A stretch of 5,838 nucleotides of DNA from the NCBI GenBank assembly GCA_030040815.1, contig JASHSZ010000244.1, positions 1 through 5,838 of the forward strand. Reading direction: 5' to 3'. A program made the position numbers and the translations under genes. This DNA comes from Streptosporangiaceae bacterium (GTDB lineage: Bacteria > Actinomycetota > Actinomycetes > Streptosporangiales > Streptosporangiaceae). This document shows, in pieces, positions 1-5,838 of this stretch; within the stretch, counting starts at the first letter, position 1; each line of letters opens with the position of its first letter. The notes below the pieces were generated by a model. The model saw nothing but the letters and a program-made list of their open reading frames with translations, was not told the DNA's origin and made no database searches.

Positions 1-308
1 TTTAGGTCGGCGAAGATCGCGTCGCCGCCCATCACCGCGCACAGCGTGTTGGTGCACACGCCGACGTGGTACTCGCCGACCGGCTTGCGCTTGTACATGG
101 TGTAGTACGAGACCACGCCGGTGACGTCGGCCTCGGACAGCCCGAGCTGTTCCGCGCAGAACGCGATGCCATCTTCGGACACGTACCCCTCCACCGACTG
201 CACCAGGTGCAGCAGCGGCAGCATGGCGGAGCGCGCCTTCGGGTACCGGCCGATGATCTCGGCTGCCTGTGGTGCGAGCCGGGCGCGCGCCTCTTCGGTC
301 AGCGCCAT
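1..308 (-). CDS. nuoE: NADH-quinone oxidoreductase subunit E (24 kDa subunit), N-terminal part, cut by window edge
   Basis: NuoE is a peripheral-arm subunit of respiratory complex I. Together with NuoF it forms the NADH-oxidising module and carries the [2Fe-2S] cluster N1a. The 102 codons present begin [18 protein letters not shown] and continue with the thioredoxin-fold region typical of the family (PLLHLVQ at about 31-37, then VTGVVSYYTMY at about 62-72). The first two cluster ligands are visible as Cys85 and Cys90 in CTNTLC, the usual Cx4C pair; the second pair lies beyond the window. The ATG shares one base with the nuoD stop (TAATG), so translation is probably coupled to nuoD. A GGGAGG about 12 bases upstream and a closer AGG could serve as the ribosome site. 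The reading frame is intact to the edge. The family assignment is secure; the length and C-terminus are unknown. Confidence 0.95.
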   Translation of the reverse strand, partial: MALTEEARARLAPQAAEIIGRYPKARSAMLPLLHLVQSVEGYVSEDGIAFCAEQLGLSEADVTGVVSYYTMYKRKPVGEYHVGVCTNTLCAVMGGDAIFADL

Positions 309-1726
309 TACCTGTCCACGCCTCCCATCACGGGATCGATGCTGGCGACCGCGGCGATCACGTCGGCGACCATGCCGCCCTCGCACATCGCGGAGACCGC
401 CTGCAGGTTCGTGAACGACGGATCCCGGAAGTGCACCCGATACGGCCGGGTACCGCCCTCGCTGACCGCGTGGCAGCCCAGTTCTCCGCGGGGGGACTCC
501 ACCGCCACGTATGTCTGCCCGGCCGGGACCCGGAAACCCTCCGTGACCAGCTTGAAGTGGTGGATCAGGGCCTCCATCGACTGGCTCATGATGTGCGCGA
601 TGTGGTCCGGCGAGTTGCCCATGCCGTCGGGCCCGAGCGCGAGCTGGGCCGGCCAGCCGATCTTGGCGTCGCGGATCATCACCGGCTCGTCCCCCTGCCG
701 ACCGCCCGCCAGCCGATCCACGCACTGCCGGATGATCCGCAGCGACTGATCGAGCTCGTCCATCCGAACCTGATACCGGCCGAGGGGGTCACAGGTGTCC
801 CGGACTGGCACGTCGAACTCGTACGTCTCGTAGCCGCAGTAGGGCTGGCTCTTGCGCAGGTCCCACGGCAGCCCGGCGGCACGCAGGATCGGGCCGGTGA
901 TCCCGAGCGTCATGCAGCCGGTCACGTCGAGGTAGGCAACGTTCCTGGTCCTGGCCAGGAAGACGGGGGCGGCATCGAAGAGAGCCCGGATCTCGCCTAG
1001 AAGGCCTGGCATGATCCGGACGTAGTCCCGCAGCCGCTCCAGCGCGCCGGCCGGCAGGTCCATCGAGACCCCGCCGGGCCGAATGTAGGCGTGGTTCATC
1101 CGCAAGCCGGTGATGAGCTCCAGCAGGTCAAGCGTCTTCTCCCGCTCGCGCATGCCGTAGGTGAAAACCGTGCTCGCGCCCAGTTCCAAGCCCATCGTGC
1201 CGACCGCGGTCAGATGCGAGCCGATCCGGTTCAGCTCCATCATCAGCACCCTGATGACGTTGGCCCGCTCGGGTATCTCGGACTCGATACCCAGCAGTTT
1301 CTCCACCGCCAGGCAGTAGGCGGTTTCGTTGAACAATGGGGACAGGTAGTCCATCCGGGTGCAGAAGGTAACGCCCTGGGTCCAGGTACGGAACTCCATG
1401 TTCTTCTCGATGCCGGTGTGCAGGTACCCAATGACCGGCCGGACCTCGGTGACGCTCTCGCCGTCGAGGGTGAGAACCAGCCGCAGCACGCCGTGCGTGG
1501 AGGGGTGCTGCGGTCCCATGTTGACGATCAGCCGCTCGTCCCCGGCCCGGTCGTCGGTCGCCGCTGCCCCGACGACCTCATCCCAGTCCTCGCCGCTGAC
1601 GTGGTAGACGCGCCCCTCGTCGTAGTCGTCGTCGGAGTCGATGTCGTACGGATCCCCCTCATAGCGGTCCTCGTCGGTGCCAGCTGCGGCGGCACCATGG
1701 GGCTGATGGTCGGCCGGAGCGGTCAT
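308..1726 (-). CDS. nuoD: NADH-quinone oxidoreductase subunit D (49 kDa subunit)
   Basis: NuoD lines the quinone-binding cavity of complex I, next to cluster N2 of NuoB, at the membrane face of the peripheral arm. The 472-residue product has the family's hallmarks. [12 protein letters not shown] (71-82) contains His78, and MDYLS contains Tyr127; their 49-residue spacing equals that of the quinone-contacting His38/Tyr87 pair of Thermus Nqo4. [12 protein letters not shown] (100-111) and the C-terminal [11 protein letters not shown] and [11 protein letters not shown] motifs are also present. The ATG overlaps the nuoC stop as ATGA and has a strong GGAGGG ribosome site 7 bases upstream, so this start is well supported. 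It is followed by an unusual Asp/Glu-rich stretch (residues 18-37, 12 of 20 acidic) before GEDWDEVV (45-52), which resembles the normal actinobacterial N-terminus. No key residue is missing. The stop TAA overlaps the nuoE start. Confidence 0.98.
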   Translation of the reverse strand: MTAPADHQPHGAAAAGTDEDRYEGDPYDIDSDDDYDEGRVYHVSGEDWDEVVGAAATDDRAGDERLIVNMGPQHPSTHGVLRLVLTLDGESVTEVRPVIGYLHTGIEKNMEFRTWTQGVTFCTRMDYLSPLFNETAYCLAVEKLLGIESEIPERANVIRVLMMELNRIGSHLTAVGTMGLELGASTVFTYGMREREKTLDLLELITGLRMNHAYIRPGGVSMDLPAGALERLRDYVRIMPGLLGEIRALFDAAPVFLARTRNVAYLDVTGCMTLGITGPILRAAGLPWDLRKSQPYCGYETYEFDVPVRDTCDPLGRYQVRMDELDQSLRIIRQCVDRLAGGRQGDEPVMIRDAKIGWPAQLALGPDGMGNSPDHIAHIMSQSMEALIHHFKLVTEGFRVPAGQTYVAVESPRGELGCHAVSEGGTRPYRVHFRDPSFTNLQAVSAMCEGGMVADVIAAVASIDPVMGGVDR

Positions 1727-2451
1727 TCGTAAGCCCTCCGCTCCTCGGGTGGCGGAATCGTGGCGCCGCGGTACTCGACCGGGATGCCGCCGAGCGGGTA
1801 GTCCTTGCGCTGCGGATGCCCGCGCCAGTCGTCGGGCATCTCGATCCTGGTCAGCGCGGGGTGACCGTCGAAGATCAGGCCGAAGAAGTCCCAGGTCTCC
1901 CGCTCGTGGAAGTCGCAGGTGGGGTACACGCCCACCAGCGACGGCACGTGCGGGTCGGCGTCCGGCGCGGTAACCTCCAGCCGCACCCTGCGGTTGTGCG
2001 TGATGGACAGCAGGTGGTAGACGGCGTGCAGTTCAGAGCCGGGCTCGGTCGGGTAGTGCACGCCGGAAACGCCCAGGCACAGCTCGAAACGCAGCGCCGA
2101 GTCATCCCGCAGTCGGGCCGCAACCAGTGGAAGGTGCTCGCGACGCACATAGAAAGTAAGGTCGCCGCTGGCCACGACGACCTGTTCGACGGCCTCCCCG
2201 AAAGAGGAGCCGGTGGCCGTCAGTGCATCCGCCAGCCGATCCGCGACCTCGTCGAAGTACGAGCCGTACGGCCGCGGGCTGGCCACCCGCGGTGGCCGGC
2301 GGACCTGGAGGCCACCGTAGCCCGAGGTGTCGCCGGAGCCGGAGACTCCGAACATCCCGGTGCGGACCACCGGCTCGGTCAGCCGCTCCTGACCAGCCAG
2401 CACGGCCGGATCGGGGACGGCTGGCTGCTGGTTGCTGTCCGGCTCGCTCAT
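1723..2451 (-). CDS. nuoC: NADH-quinone oxidoreductase subunit C (30 kDa subunit)
   Basis: NuoC is a cofactor-free structural subunit of the complex I peripheral arm that packs against NuoD and NuoB. The 242-residue product carries the 30 kDa signature [16 protein letters not shown] (183-198), followed by GHPQRKDYP (211-219) and IPVEYRGA near the C-terminus. The common form of the signature has Tyr where this protein has Trp187. The first 60 or so residues are a flexible extension containing [16 protein letters not shown] (33-48), a pattern I recognise from streptomycete NuoC. The start is the ATG at 2451, which overlaps the nuoB stop as ATGA and has GAGG 8 bases upstream. The frame stays open further upstream, but that part lies antiparallel to nothing and simply overlaps nuoB in another frame, with no family similarity. 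The stop overlaps the nuoD start by 4 bases. NuoC and NuoD are separate genes here, not fused as in Escherichia coli. Confidence 0.97.
   Translation of the reverse strand: MSEPDSNQQPAVPDPAVLAGQERLTEPVVRTGMFGVSGSGDTSGYGGLQVRRPPRVASPRPYGSYFDEVADRLADALTATGSSFGEAVEQVVVASGDLTFYVRREHLPLVAARLRDDSALRFELCLGVSGVHYPTEPGSELHAVYHLLSITHNRRVRLEVTAPDADPHVPSLVGVYPTCDFHERETWDFFGLIFDGHPALTRIEMPDDWRGHPQRKDYPLGGIPVEYRGATIPPPEERRAYE
1734..1739 (-). promoter_or_regulatory. Ribosome binding site of nuoD
   Basis: On the minus strand GGAGGG lies 7 bases before the ATG at 1726, inside the end of nuoC. It is the best Shine-Dalgarno match in the window. It supports the nuoD start, and therefore the acidic N-terminal extension, as translated. 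Confidence 0.8.
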
Positions 2452-3080
2452 ACCGGCCGCCTCGGCGCGAATTCGTCGCCCCGGTAGTTCGGATCCGGCT
2501 CCCGCACGCCCTGCTCGGCCACCGACAGCAGCTCTTCGTCTGGGCCTGCCACCAGCGGCAGCCTGCGCAGACTGGCCTCTTCCAGTTCGGTGATCTGCCG
2601 CTCCCGGTTGATGCCCAGCTTCATGTTCTGAATCTTGTCGTGCAGCTTGACGATCGAGTCGATGAGCATCTCGGGCCGCGGCGGGCAGCCGGGCAGGTAG
2701 ATGTCGACCGGCACGATGTGGTCCACGCCCTGCACGATCGCGTAGTTGTTGAACATCCCGCCGCTCGACGCGCAGACGCCCATCGAGATCACCCACTTGG
2801 GATCGGGCATCTGGTCATAGATCTGCCGCAGCACCGGCGCCATCTTCTGGCTGACCCGGCCTGCCACCACCATGAGGTCGGCCTGCCGCGGCGTGGAACC
2901 GGTCTTCTCCATACCGAACCTGGCTAGGTCATGCCGCGGGCCGCCGACCGCCATCAGTTCGATGGCACAGCAGGCCAGCCCGAACGTGGCCGGCCAGACC
3001 GAGTGGGAGCGGGCGTACCCGGCGACCTTCTCCACGGTGGTCAGCAGTACGCCGCTCGGCAGCTTGTCCTCAATTCCCAT
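2448..3080 (-). CDS. nuoB: NADH-quinone oxidoreductase subunit B (PSST subunit, cluster N2)
   Basis: NuoB holds the terminal [4Fe-4S] cluster N2, which passes electrons to the quinone at the NuoB/NuoD interface. In the 210-residue product the four ligands are Cys37 and Cys38 (GLACCAIE), Cys103 (GVCASSGG) and Cys132 (LPGCPPRPE). Their spacing matches Thermus Nqo6 (C45, C46, C111, C140). Other conserved stretches are [19 protein letters not shown] (64-77) and [21 protein letters not shown]. The C-terminal 45 residues after LGINRERQ are a charged, variable tail, as is common in actinobacteria. The ATG at 3080 lies 3 bases after the nuoA stop; the ribosome site is weak (GGGA within the last nuoA codons), so re-initiation after nuoA is likely. 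[18 protein letters not shown] is the family's usual start. The stop overlaps nuoC by 4 bases. Confidence 0.98.
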   Translation of the reverse strand: MGIEDKLPSGVLLTTVEKVAGYARSHSVWPATFGLACCAIELMAVGGPRHDLARFGMEKTGSTPRQADLMVVAGRVSQKMAPVLRQIYDQMPDPKWVISMGVCASSGGMFNNYAIVQGVDHIVPVDIYLPGCPPRPEMLIDSIVKLHDKIQNMKLGINRERQITELEEASLRRLPLVAGPDEELLSVAEQGVREPDPNYRGDEFAPRRPV

Positions 3081-3083
3081 TGG

Positions 3084-3440
3084 CTAATCCCAATCCAGCC
3101 CGCCGCGGCGCCATACGTAGGAGTAAGCGATCAGCACCGCGACGATGAACGTGACCATCTCGACTAGGCCGAAGAGCCCGAGCTTGTCGAAGTAGACGGC
3201 CCACGGATAGAGGAAGATGATCTCGATGTCGAAGATGATGAAGAGCATCGCCGTCAGGTAGTACTTGACAGGGAATCTCATCCCCTGGGTGTGCCTTGTC
3301 GGCTCGATGCCGCACTCGTAGCTGTCGAGCTTGGCCCTGTTCCATCGCCTCGGGCCGGCCAACGCACCTGCCACCAGCGAGAAGATCGCGAAAATCGCCG
3401 ACAGGATGCCGAGGACCAGGATCGGTACCCACAGGCTCAT
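3084..3440 (-). CDS. nuoA: NADH-quinone oxidoreductase subunit A (ND3-type membrane subunit)
   Basis: NuoA is a small membrane subunit of complex I at the junction of the membrane and peripheral arms. It matches mitochondrial ND3. The 118-residue product has three predicted membrane helices at about residues 5-28, 60-83 and 89-110. The loop between helices 1 and 2 contains SYECGIEP (40-47) with Cys43, the counterpart of the ND3 loop cysteine, followed by RFPVKYYL. The second helix carries the conserved acidic pair in FDIE (Asp71, Glu73). The length is normal. The ATG at 3440 has a purine-rich AAGGGGG 10 bases upstream (minus strand 3457-3451) and a closer AGGG only 2 bases away. It lies 71 bases after the menJ-like gene. 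I see no intrinsic terminator in that gap, so read-through from the upstream gene is plausible. No clear promoter was found in the gap. Confidence 0.97.
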   Translation of the reverse strand: MSLWVPILVLGILSAIFAIFSLVAGALAGPRRWNRAKLDSYECGIEPTRHTQGMRFPVKYYLTAMLFIIFDIEIIFLYPWAVYFDKLGLFGLVEMVTFIVAVLIAYSYVWRRGGLDWD

Positions 3441-3511
3441 CGCCCTGTCACCCCCTTGTCCGGATGGGCGCCATCGTCGGCGGCACGGCCGCTTTGCCGG
3501 TCATTGGCCAG

Positions 3512-4873
3512 TTAGGCTGCGGGCGTCATCTTAGACACCGCGTTGAGTACTCGGTCCACGGCGTCACCGCCGCGGGTCTCGGTCAGGTTGCCAAGTAGCT
3601 TCATGCTGAACCGCATGACGGCCGGGCGCTTCACCCCGTGCTTGGTTGCGAACTTCATAACGGACGGCTTGCCGATGAGATCGACGAAGATCCGGCCGAG
3701 CGTGTAGTAGCCGCCGTAGGCGTCCTTGAGCTGCCGCGGGTAGGTCTGCAGCACCATCTCGCGGCCGGCGGCGGTGGTCCTGGCGAGCGCCTGCGTGATC
3801 ACCCGCGCGGCGATCTCGGCGGATTCCAGCGCGTAGGCGATGCCCTCGCCGTTGAACGGGTTGACCATCCCGCCGGCGTCCCCGACCAGGAGAAGGCCGC
3901 GGGTATAGTGCGGCGTGCGGTTGAACGCCATCGGCAGCGCTGCGCCGCGGATCGGCTGCGCCCGGTTCTCCTCGGTGAAGCCCCACTCCTCCGGCATCGT
4001 CGCCAGCCACCGGCGCAGCAGGTCCCGGTAGTCGATCTCACCGAAGCCCGCGGAGGTGTTGAGCAGGCCCACCCCGACGTTCGAGGTGCCGTCGCCCATG
4101 CCGAAGATCCAGCCGTAGCCGGGCAGCAGCGACGTGCCATCCCAGAGGTCGAGCCAGGCTTCCAGGTAGTCGTCGTCGTGCCGCGGCGAGGTGTAATAGG
4201 TGCGCACCGCCACCCCGAGCGGCCGGTCCTCCCGCTTGTGCAGGCCCATGGCCACTGACAGACGCGATGAGTTGCCGTCCGCCGCTACCACCAGCCGGCC
4301 GCGGAACTGCCTGCCATCCTTCGTGGTCACGCCGGTGATGCGCCCTGTCCGCTCGTCCAGCAGCGGTCCGGTCACCGGCACGCCCTCGAGCAGCCGTACG
4401 CCGGCCTTCTCCGCGTGCCTGGCCAGGATCTGGTCGAAGTCGATCCGGGCCCGGACCAGCCCGTAGCCCGGGTAGCTGGACAGCTCCGGCCAGTCCAGCT
4501 CGATCCGGCTGCCGCCGCCGATGATCCGCAGGCCCTTGTTCCGCAGCCAGCCGTCGTTCTCCGGCAGCGGCACGCCCATGGCCGTCAGCGCCTTGACCGC
4601 GCGCGGCGTCAGCCCGTCGCCGCAGACCTTCTCCCTGGGGAAGTGGGTCTTCTCTAGCAGCAGCACGCTGACGCCCGCGGTCGCCAGATAATAGGAGACC
4701 GCCGACCCGGCCGGCCCGGCGCCGACGACGACCACGTCGGCCGTCTCGCCGCCCGGCGCGCTCGCGCGCCCGGTGCCGAGCTCGCCATCTGCAGGAACGC
4801 TGCCAGGCTGAAGAGCACCGGCGTCCTGAGGGGGCAAGTCCGGCGTGCCGGCAGGGGGTGCTTGCTCGGTCAC
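3512..4873 (-). CDS. Geranylgeranyl reductase family FAD oxidoreductase, probable menaquinone side-chain reductase (MenJ-like)
   Basis: The likely role is FAD-dependent reduction of an isoprenoid double bond, most probably in the menaquinone tail, as done by mycobacterial MenJ (Rv0561c). Motifs, numbered from the chosen start, are as follows: ADVVVVGAGPAGS with the FAD-binding GxGxxG at 51-56; FPREKVCGDGLTPR, the family's Cys-Gly-x-Gly-Leu signature with Cys84; ADG at 198-200 in LVVAADGNSSRL; PGYGWIFG at about 251-258; and LLLVGDAGGMVNPFNGEGI with Gly331-Asp332, the second FAD motif. The GTG at 4873 is chosen because AGGA lies 7 bases upstream, giving 453 residues. An ATG at 5017 would add 48 unrelated residues and put the operator inside the gene. 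About 43 Pro/Gly/Ala-rich residues still precede the FAD domain. Position between ubiE and nuoA supports a quinone substrate. Other prenyl substrates, such as geranylgeranyl diphosphate or lipids, cannot be excluded from sequence. Confidence 0.9.
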   Translation of the reverse strand: MTEQAPPAGTPDLPPQDAGALQPGSVPADGELGTGRASAPGGETADVVVVGAGPAGSAVSYYLATAGVSVLLLEKTHFPREKVCGDGLTPRAVKALTAMGVPLPENDGWLRNKGLRIIGGGSRIELDWPELSSYPGYGLVRARIDFDQILARHAEKAGVRLLEGVPVTGPLLDERTGRITGVTTKDGRQFRGRLVVAADGNSSRLSVAMGLHKREDRPLGVAVRTYYTSPRHDDDYLEAWLDLWDGTSLLPGYGWIFGMGDGTSNVGVGLLNTSAGFGEIDYRDLLRRWLATMPEEWGFTEENRAQPIRGAALPMAFNRTPHYTRGLLLVGDAGGMVNPFNGEGIAYALESAEIAARVITQALARTTAAGREMVLQTYPRQLKDAYGGYYTLGRIFVDLIGKPSVMKFATKHGVKRPAVMRFSMKLLGNLTETRGGDAVDRVLNAVSKMTPAA

Positions 4874-4880
4874 GGACCCG

Positions 4881-4884
4881 TCCT
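4881..4884 (-). promoter_or_regulatory. Ribosome binding site deciding the GTG start of the menJ-like gene
   Basis: AGGA on the minus strand is separated by 7 bases (CGGGTCC) from the GTG at 4873. The competing ATG at 5017 has no correctly spaced site; its nearest purine run, GAGGGG at 5040-5035, is 17 bases away. This favours the downstream start. Confidence 0.65.
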
Positions 4885-4890
4885 GATCTG

Positions 4891-4912
4891 TCTTGTGAAC
4901 CCCTTCACAAGA
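4891..4912. promoter_or_regulatory. Probable Rex operator (redox-responsive repressor site)
   Basis: This is a perfect inverted repeat with 9-base arms, TCTTGTGAA and TTCACAAGA, around a 4-base spacer (CCCC on the plus strand, GGGG on the coding strand). The core TGTGAA-N4-TTCACA has the same half-sites and spacing as the Rex operator described in Streptomyces coelicolor, TGTGAACGCGTTCACA. There Rex senses the NADH/NAD+ ratio and controls cyd, rex-hem and nuo genes. The site lies 17 bases before the menJ-like GTG and just below a candidate -10 element, where a bound repressor could block the start of transcription. The core also fits the Crp-family pattern TGTGA-N6-TCACA. The inner A/T pair, the outer TT/AA and the nuo context favour Rex, but this is inference. 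Confidence 0.8.
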
Positions 4913-4926
4913 GCTTCCGCTGAGGA

Positions 4927-4932
4927 AGTCTA
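4927..4932 (-). promoter_or_regulatory. Candidate -10 element of the menJ-nuo operon
   Basis: TAGACT on the minus strand fits the TAnnnT pattern of housekeeping actinobacterial promoters. It would place the transcript start near 4920, about 8 bases before the inverted repeat. No good -35 match is seen; the bases at the expected spacing (around 4948-4955, reading TCGTCA or GGTCGT) are weak, which is common in this phylum. A small stem (CTTCC/GGAAG, 4928-4914) covers the predicted start. The assignment rests on position relative to the operator. Confidence 0.35.
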
Positions 4933-5061
4933 GTCCTGCGTCGGCACTGACGACCGACCGACCCGCGGCCGGTGCCGCTGACGGGCTGCCACGGCCGGGA
5001 GGGTGCCTCGATGCCATTCCGCCGGCACGTCGTTCCCCTCATGTTTGCGCAGTTCAGACGG

Positions 5062-5760
5062 CTAGCCGGGACGCCGCGCCTCGTGCAGGGCGACGACCCC
5101 CAAACTCAGGTTCCGCCAGCTGACCCCAGACCAGCCCGCCGCTGCGATCTGGCCCGCCAGCACCTCCTGCGGTGGCCAGTCACGGATGGACTCCGCCAGG
5201 TATTCGTACGCCTCGGCGTTGCGCGACAGTCGGCCGGCCACGGCAGGCAGCACTCCCGCCAGGTAGCGCTCGTAGAGCGTGTTCAGCCGCCGCACGGGCA
5301 GGTGGCTGAACTCGCAGATCACCAGGCGCCCGCCCGGCCTCGTGACCCGGAACAGCTCGCGCAGCGCCTGGCCGGTGTCGGCCACGTTGCGCAGCCCGAA
5401 GGAGATCGTCACCACATCGAAAATGCCGTCTCGGAAGGGCAGTGCCAGCGCGTCCCCGGCGACGAAAGCCAGCCCGATGGCGGGCCTGCGCGCCCCGATG
5501 GTCAGCATGCCCAGGGAGAAGTCACAGGCCACGCACCGCGCGCCGTGCCGCACAAAGACCCGCGAGGAGGTACCCGTGCCAGCCGCAAGATCGAGGACCA
5601 GCTGGCCCAGCCCGCCGTCAACCGCTCTGGCAACTGCCCTCCGCCAGCGCCGGTCCATGCCCAGCGAGAGCGCGTCGTTCAGCAGGTCATAGCGCGGCGC
5701 GATGGTGTCGAACATCGCCGATACCTCGGCGGGCTTCTTGTCCAACTGCGCGCGCGCCAT
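5062..5760 (-). CDS. ubiE: Demethylmenaquinone methyltransferase (UbiE/MenG family)
   Basis: The enzyme transfers a methyl group from S-adenosylmethionine to demethylmenaquinone, the last step of menaquinone synthesis, acting at the cytoplasmic membrane surface. In the 232-residue product the first family signature is [25 protein letters not shown] (from residue 17). The SAM-binding motif I is [12 protein letters not shown] (55-66), CDFSLGML (79-86) follows motif II, and TISFGLRNV (118-126) precedes the second signature [25 protein letters not shown] and the C-terminal [12 protein letters not shown] are also characteristic. The ATG at 5760 is preferred because AGGGTG (5772-5767) sits 6 bases upstream and because [10 protein letters not shown] resembles the usual actinobacterial start. 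A GTG at 5769 would add three residues but has no ribosome site. The symbol menG is equally used. It points to a menaquinone-based respiratory chain, matching the nuo genes downstream. No terminator is evident after the stop. Confidence 0.94.
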   Translation of the reverse strand: MARAQLDKKPAEVSAMFDTIAPRYDLLNDALSLGMDRRWRRAVARAVDGGLGQLVLDLAAGTGTSSRVFVRHGARCVACDFSLGMLTIGARRPAIGLAFVAGDALALPFRDGIFDVVTISFGLRNVADTGQALRELFRVTRPGGRLVICEFSHLPVRRLNTLYERYLAGVLPAVAGRLSRNAEAYEYLAESIRDWPPQEVLAGQIAAAGWSGVSWRNLSLGVVALHEARRPG

Positions 5761-5766
5761 ACCACT

Positions 5767-5772
5767 CACCCT
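5767..5772 (-). promoter_or_regulatory. Ribosome binding site deciding the ubiE start
   Basis: AGGGTG on the minus strand is 6 bases before the ATG at 5760. It overlaps the alternative GTG start at 5769, so the two cannot both be optimal; the ATG is favoured. Confidence 0.55.
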
Positions 5773-5838
5773 GGCATACGCGCGGACTCGCTGCCCTTCG
5801 GGCTCGTGATCAGTAGGCCGAGTGCCGCAAGACCTTGC

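Noticed and set aside
2452..2796. Upstream extension of the nuoC reading frame (to 357 residues)
   Set aside because: It overlaps the conserved end of nuoB in another frame, is Arg/Ala/Gly-rich without family similarity, and the ATGA start at 2451 with GAGG fits NuoC homologues.
66..2927. Several long plus-strand open frames opposite nuoB-nuoE
   Set aside because: They are antisense to conserved genes, rich in Arg, Ala, Pro and Ser, and contain no family motif. Such frames arise by chance in high-GC DNA.
3460..3495. GC-rich stem (GCGGC/GCCGC) in the gap before nuoA as a terminator
   Set aside because: The stem is only 5 pairs with a 3-base loop and has no following T-run; transcription probably continues into nuoA.
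3448..3504. An 18-codon ORF (MTGKAAVPPTMAPIRTRG) in the menJ-nuoA gap, a possible leader peptide
   Set aside because: It has no ribosome site and no regulatory codon pattern, and nothing suggests attenuation.
4891..4912. The inverted repeat as an intrinsic terminator for ubiE
   Set aside because: There is no T-run after the stem on the coding strand. Perfect symmetry and match to a known operator explain it better.
4905..5042. A 44-residue minus-strand ORF starting at ATG 5042
   Set aside because: It has no ribosome site, has a biased Arg-rich composition, and its stop falls inside the operator.
1..5838. Mobile elements, CRISPR, tRNA or rRNA, defence or biosynthetic novelty
   Set aside because: I found no transposase motifs, terminal repeats, regularly spaced repeats or RNA-gene sequence; the region is conserved respiratory core.

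Overview
The window is high-GC DNA with an actinobacterial gene layout. Every protein resembles the Streptomyces-type version of its family, so the source is most likely an actinomycete (Actinomycetota); genus cannot be read from this stretch. All recognisable genes lie on the minus strand and read from the right end of the window to the left. I see no RNA genes, mobile elements, CRISPR arrays or large repeats.

In transcription order the layout is as follows. A demethylmenaquinone methyltransferase (ubiE/menG, 5760-5062) comes first. A gap of about 190 bases follows, holding a candidate promoter and a perfect inverted repeat of the Rex-operator type (4891-4912). Next is a geranylgeranyl-reductase-family flavoprotein that resembles the menaquinone side-chain reductase MenJ (4873-3512). 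After a 71-base gap comes the start of the complex I operon: nuoA (3440-3084), nuoB (3080-2448), nuoC (2451-1723), nuoD (1726-308) and the first 102 codons of nuoE, cut by the left edge. From nuoA onward the genes are packed with a 3-base gap and then overlaps of 4, 4 and 1 bases, as expected for a translationally coupled operon.

The genes share one theme, the supply and use of menaquinone. UbiE makes the last methylation to menaquinone, the MenJ-like enzyme probably saturates part of its isoprenoid tail, and NuoA-E are parts of the NADH:quinone oxidoreductase that reduces it. The inverted repeat just before menJ has the half-site sequence and spacing of actinobacterial Rex sites. Rex represses respiratory genes when NADH is low relative to NAD+. 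If the site is functional, one redox signal would control both quinone-tail reduction and complex I. A Crp-family regulator is the main alternative reader of the same site.

This is mostly an ordinary, conserved core region. The points worth a second look are the operator and its placement, the reassigned menJ start, an Asp/Glu-rich extension at the NuoD N-terminus, and two weak small-ORF signals.
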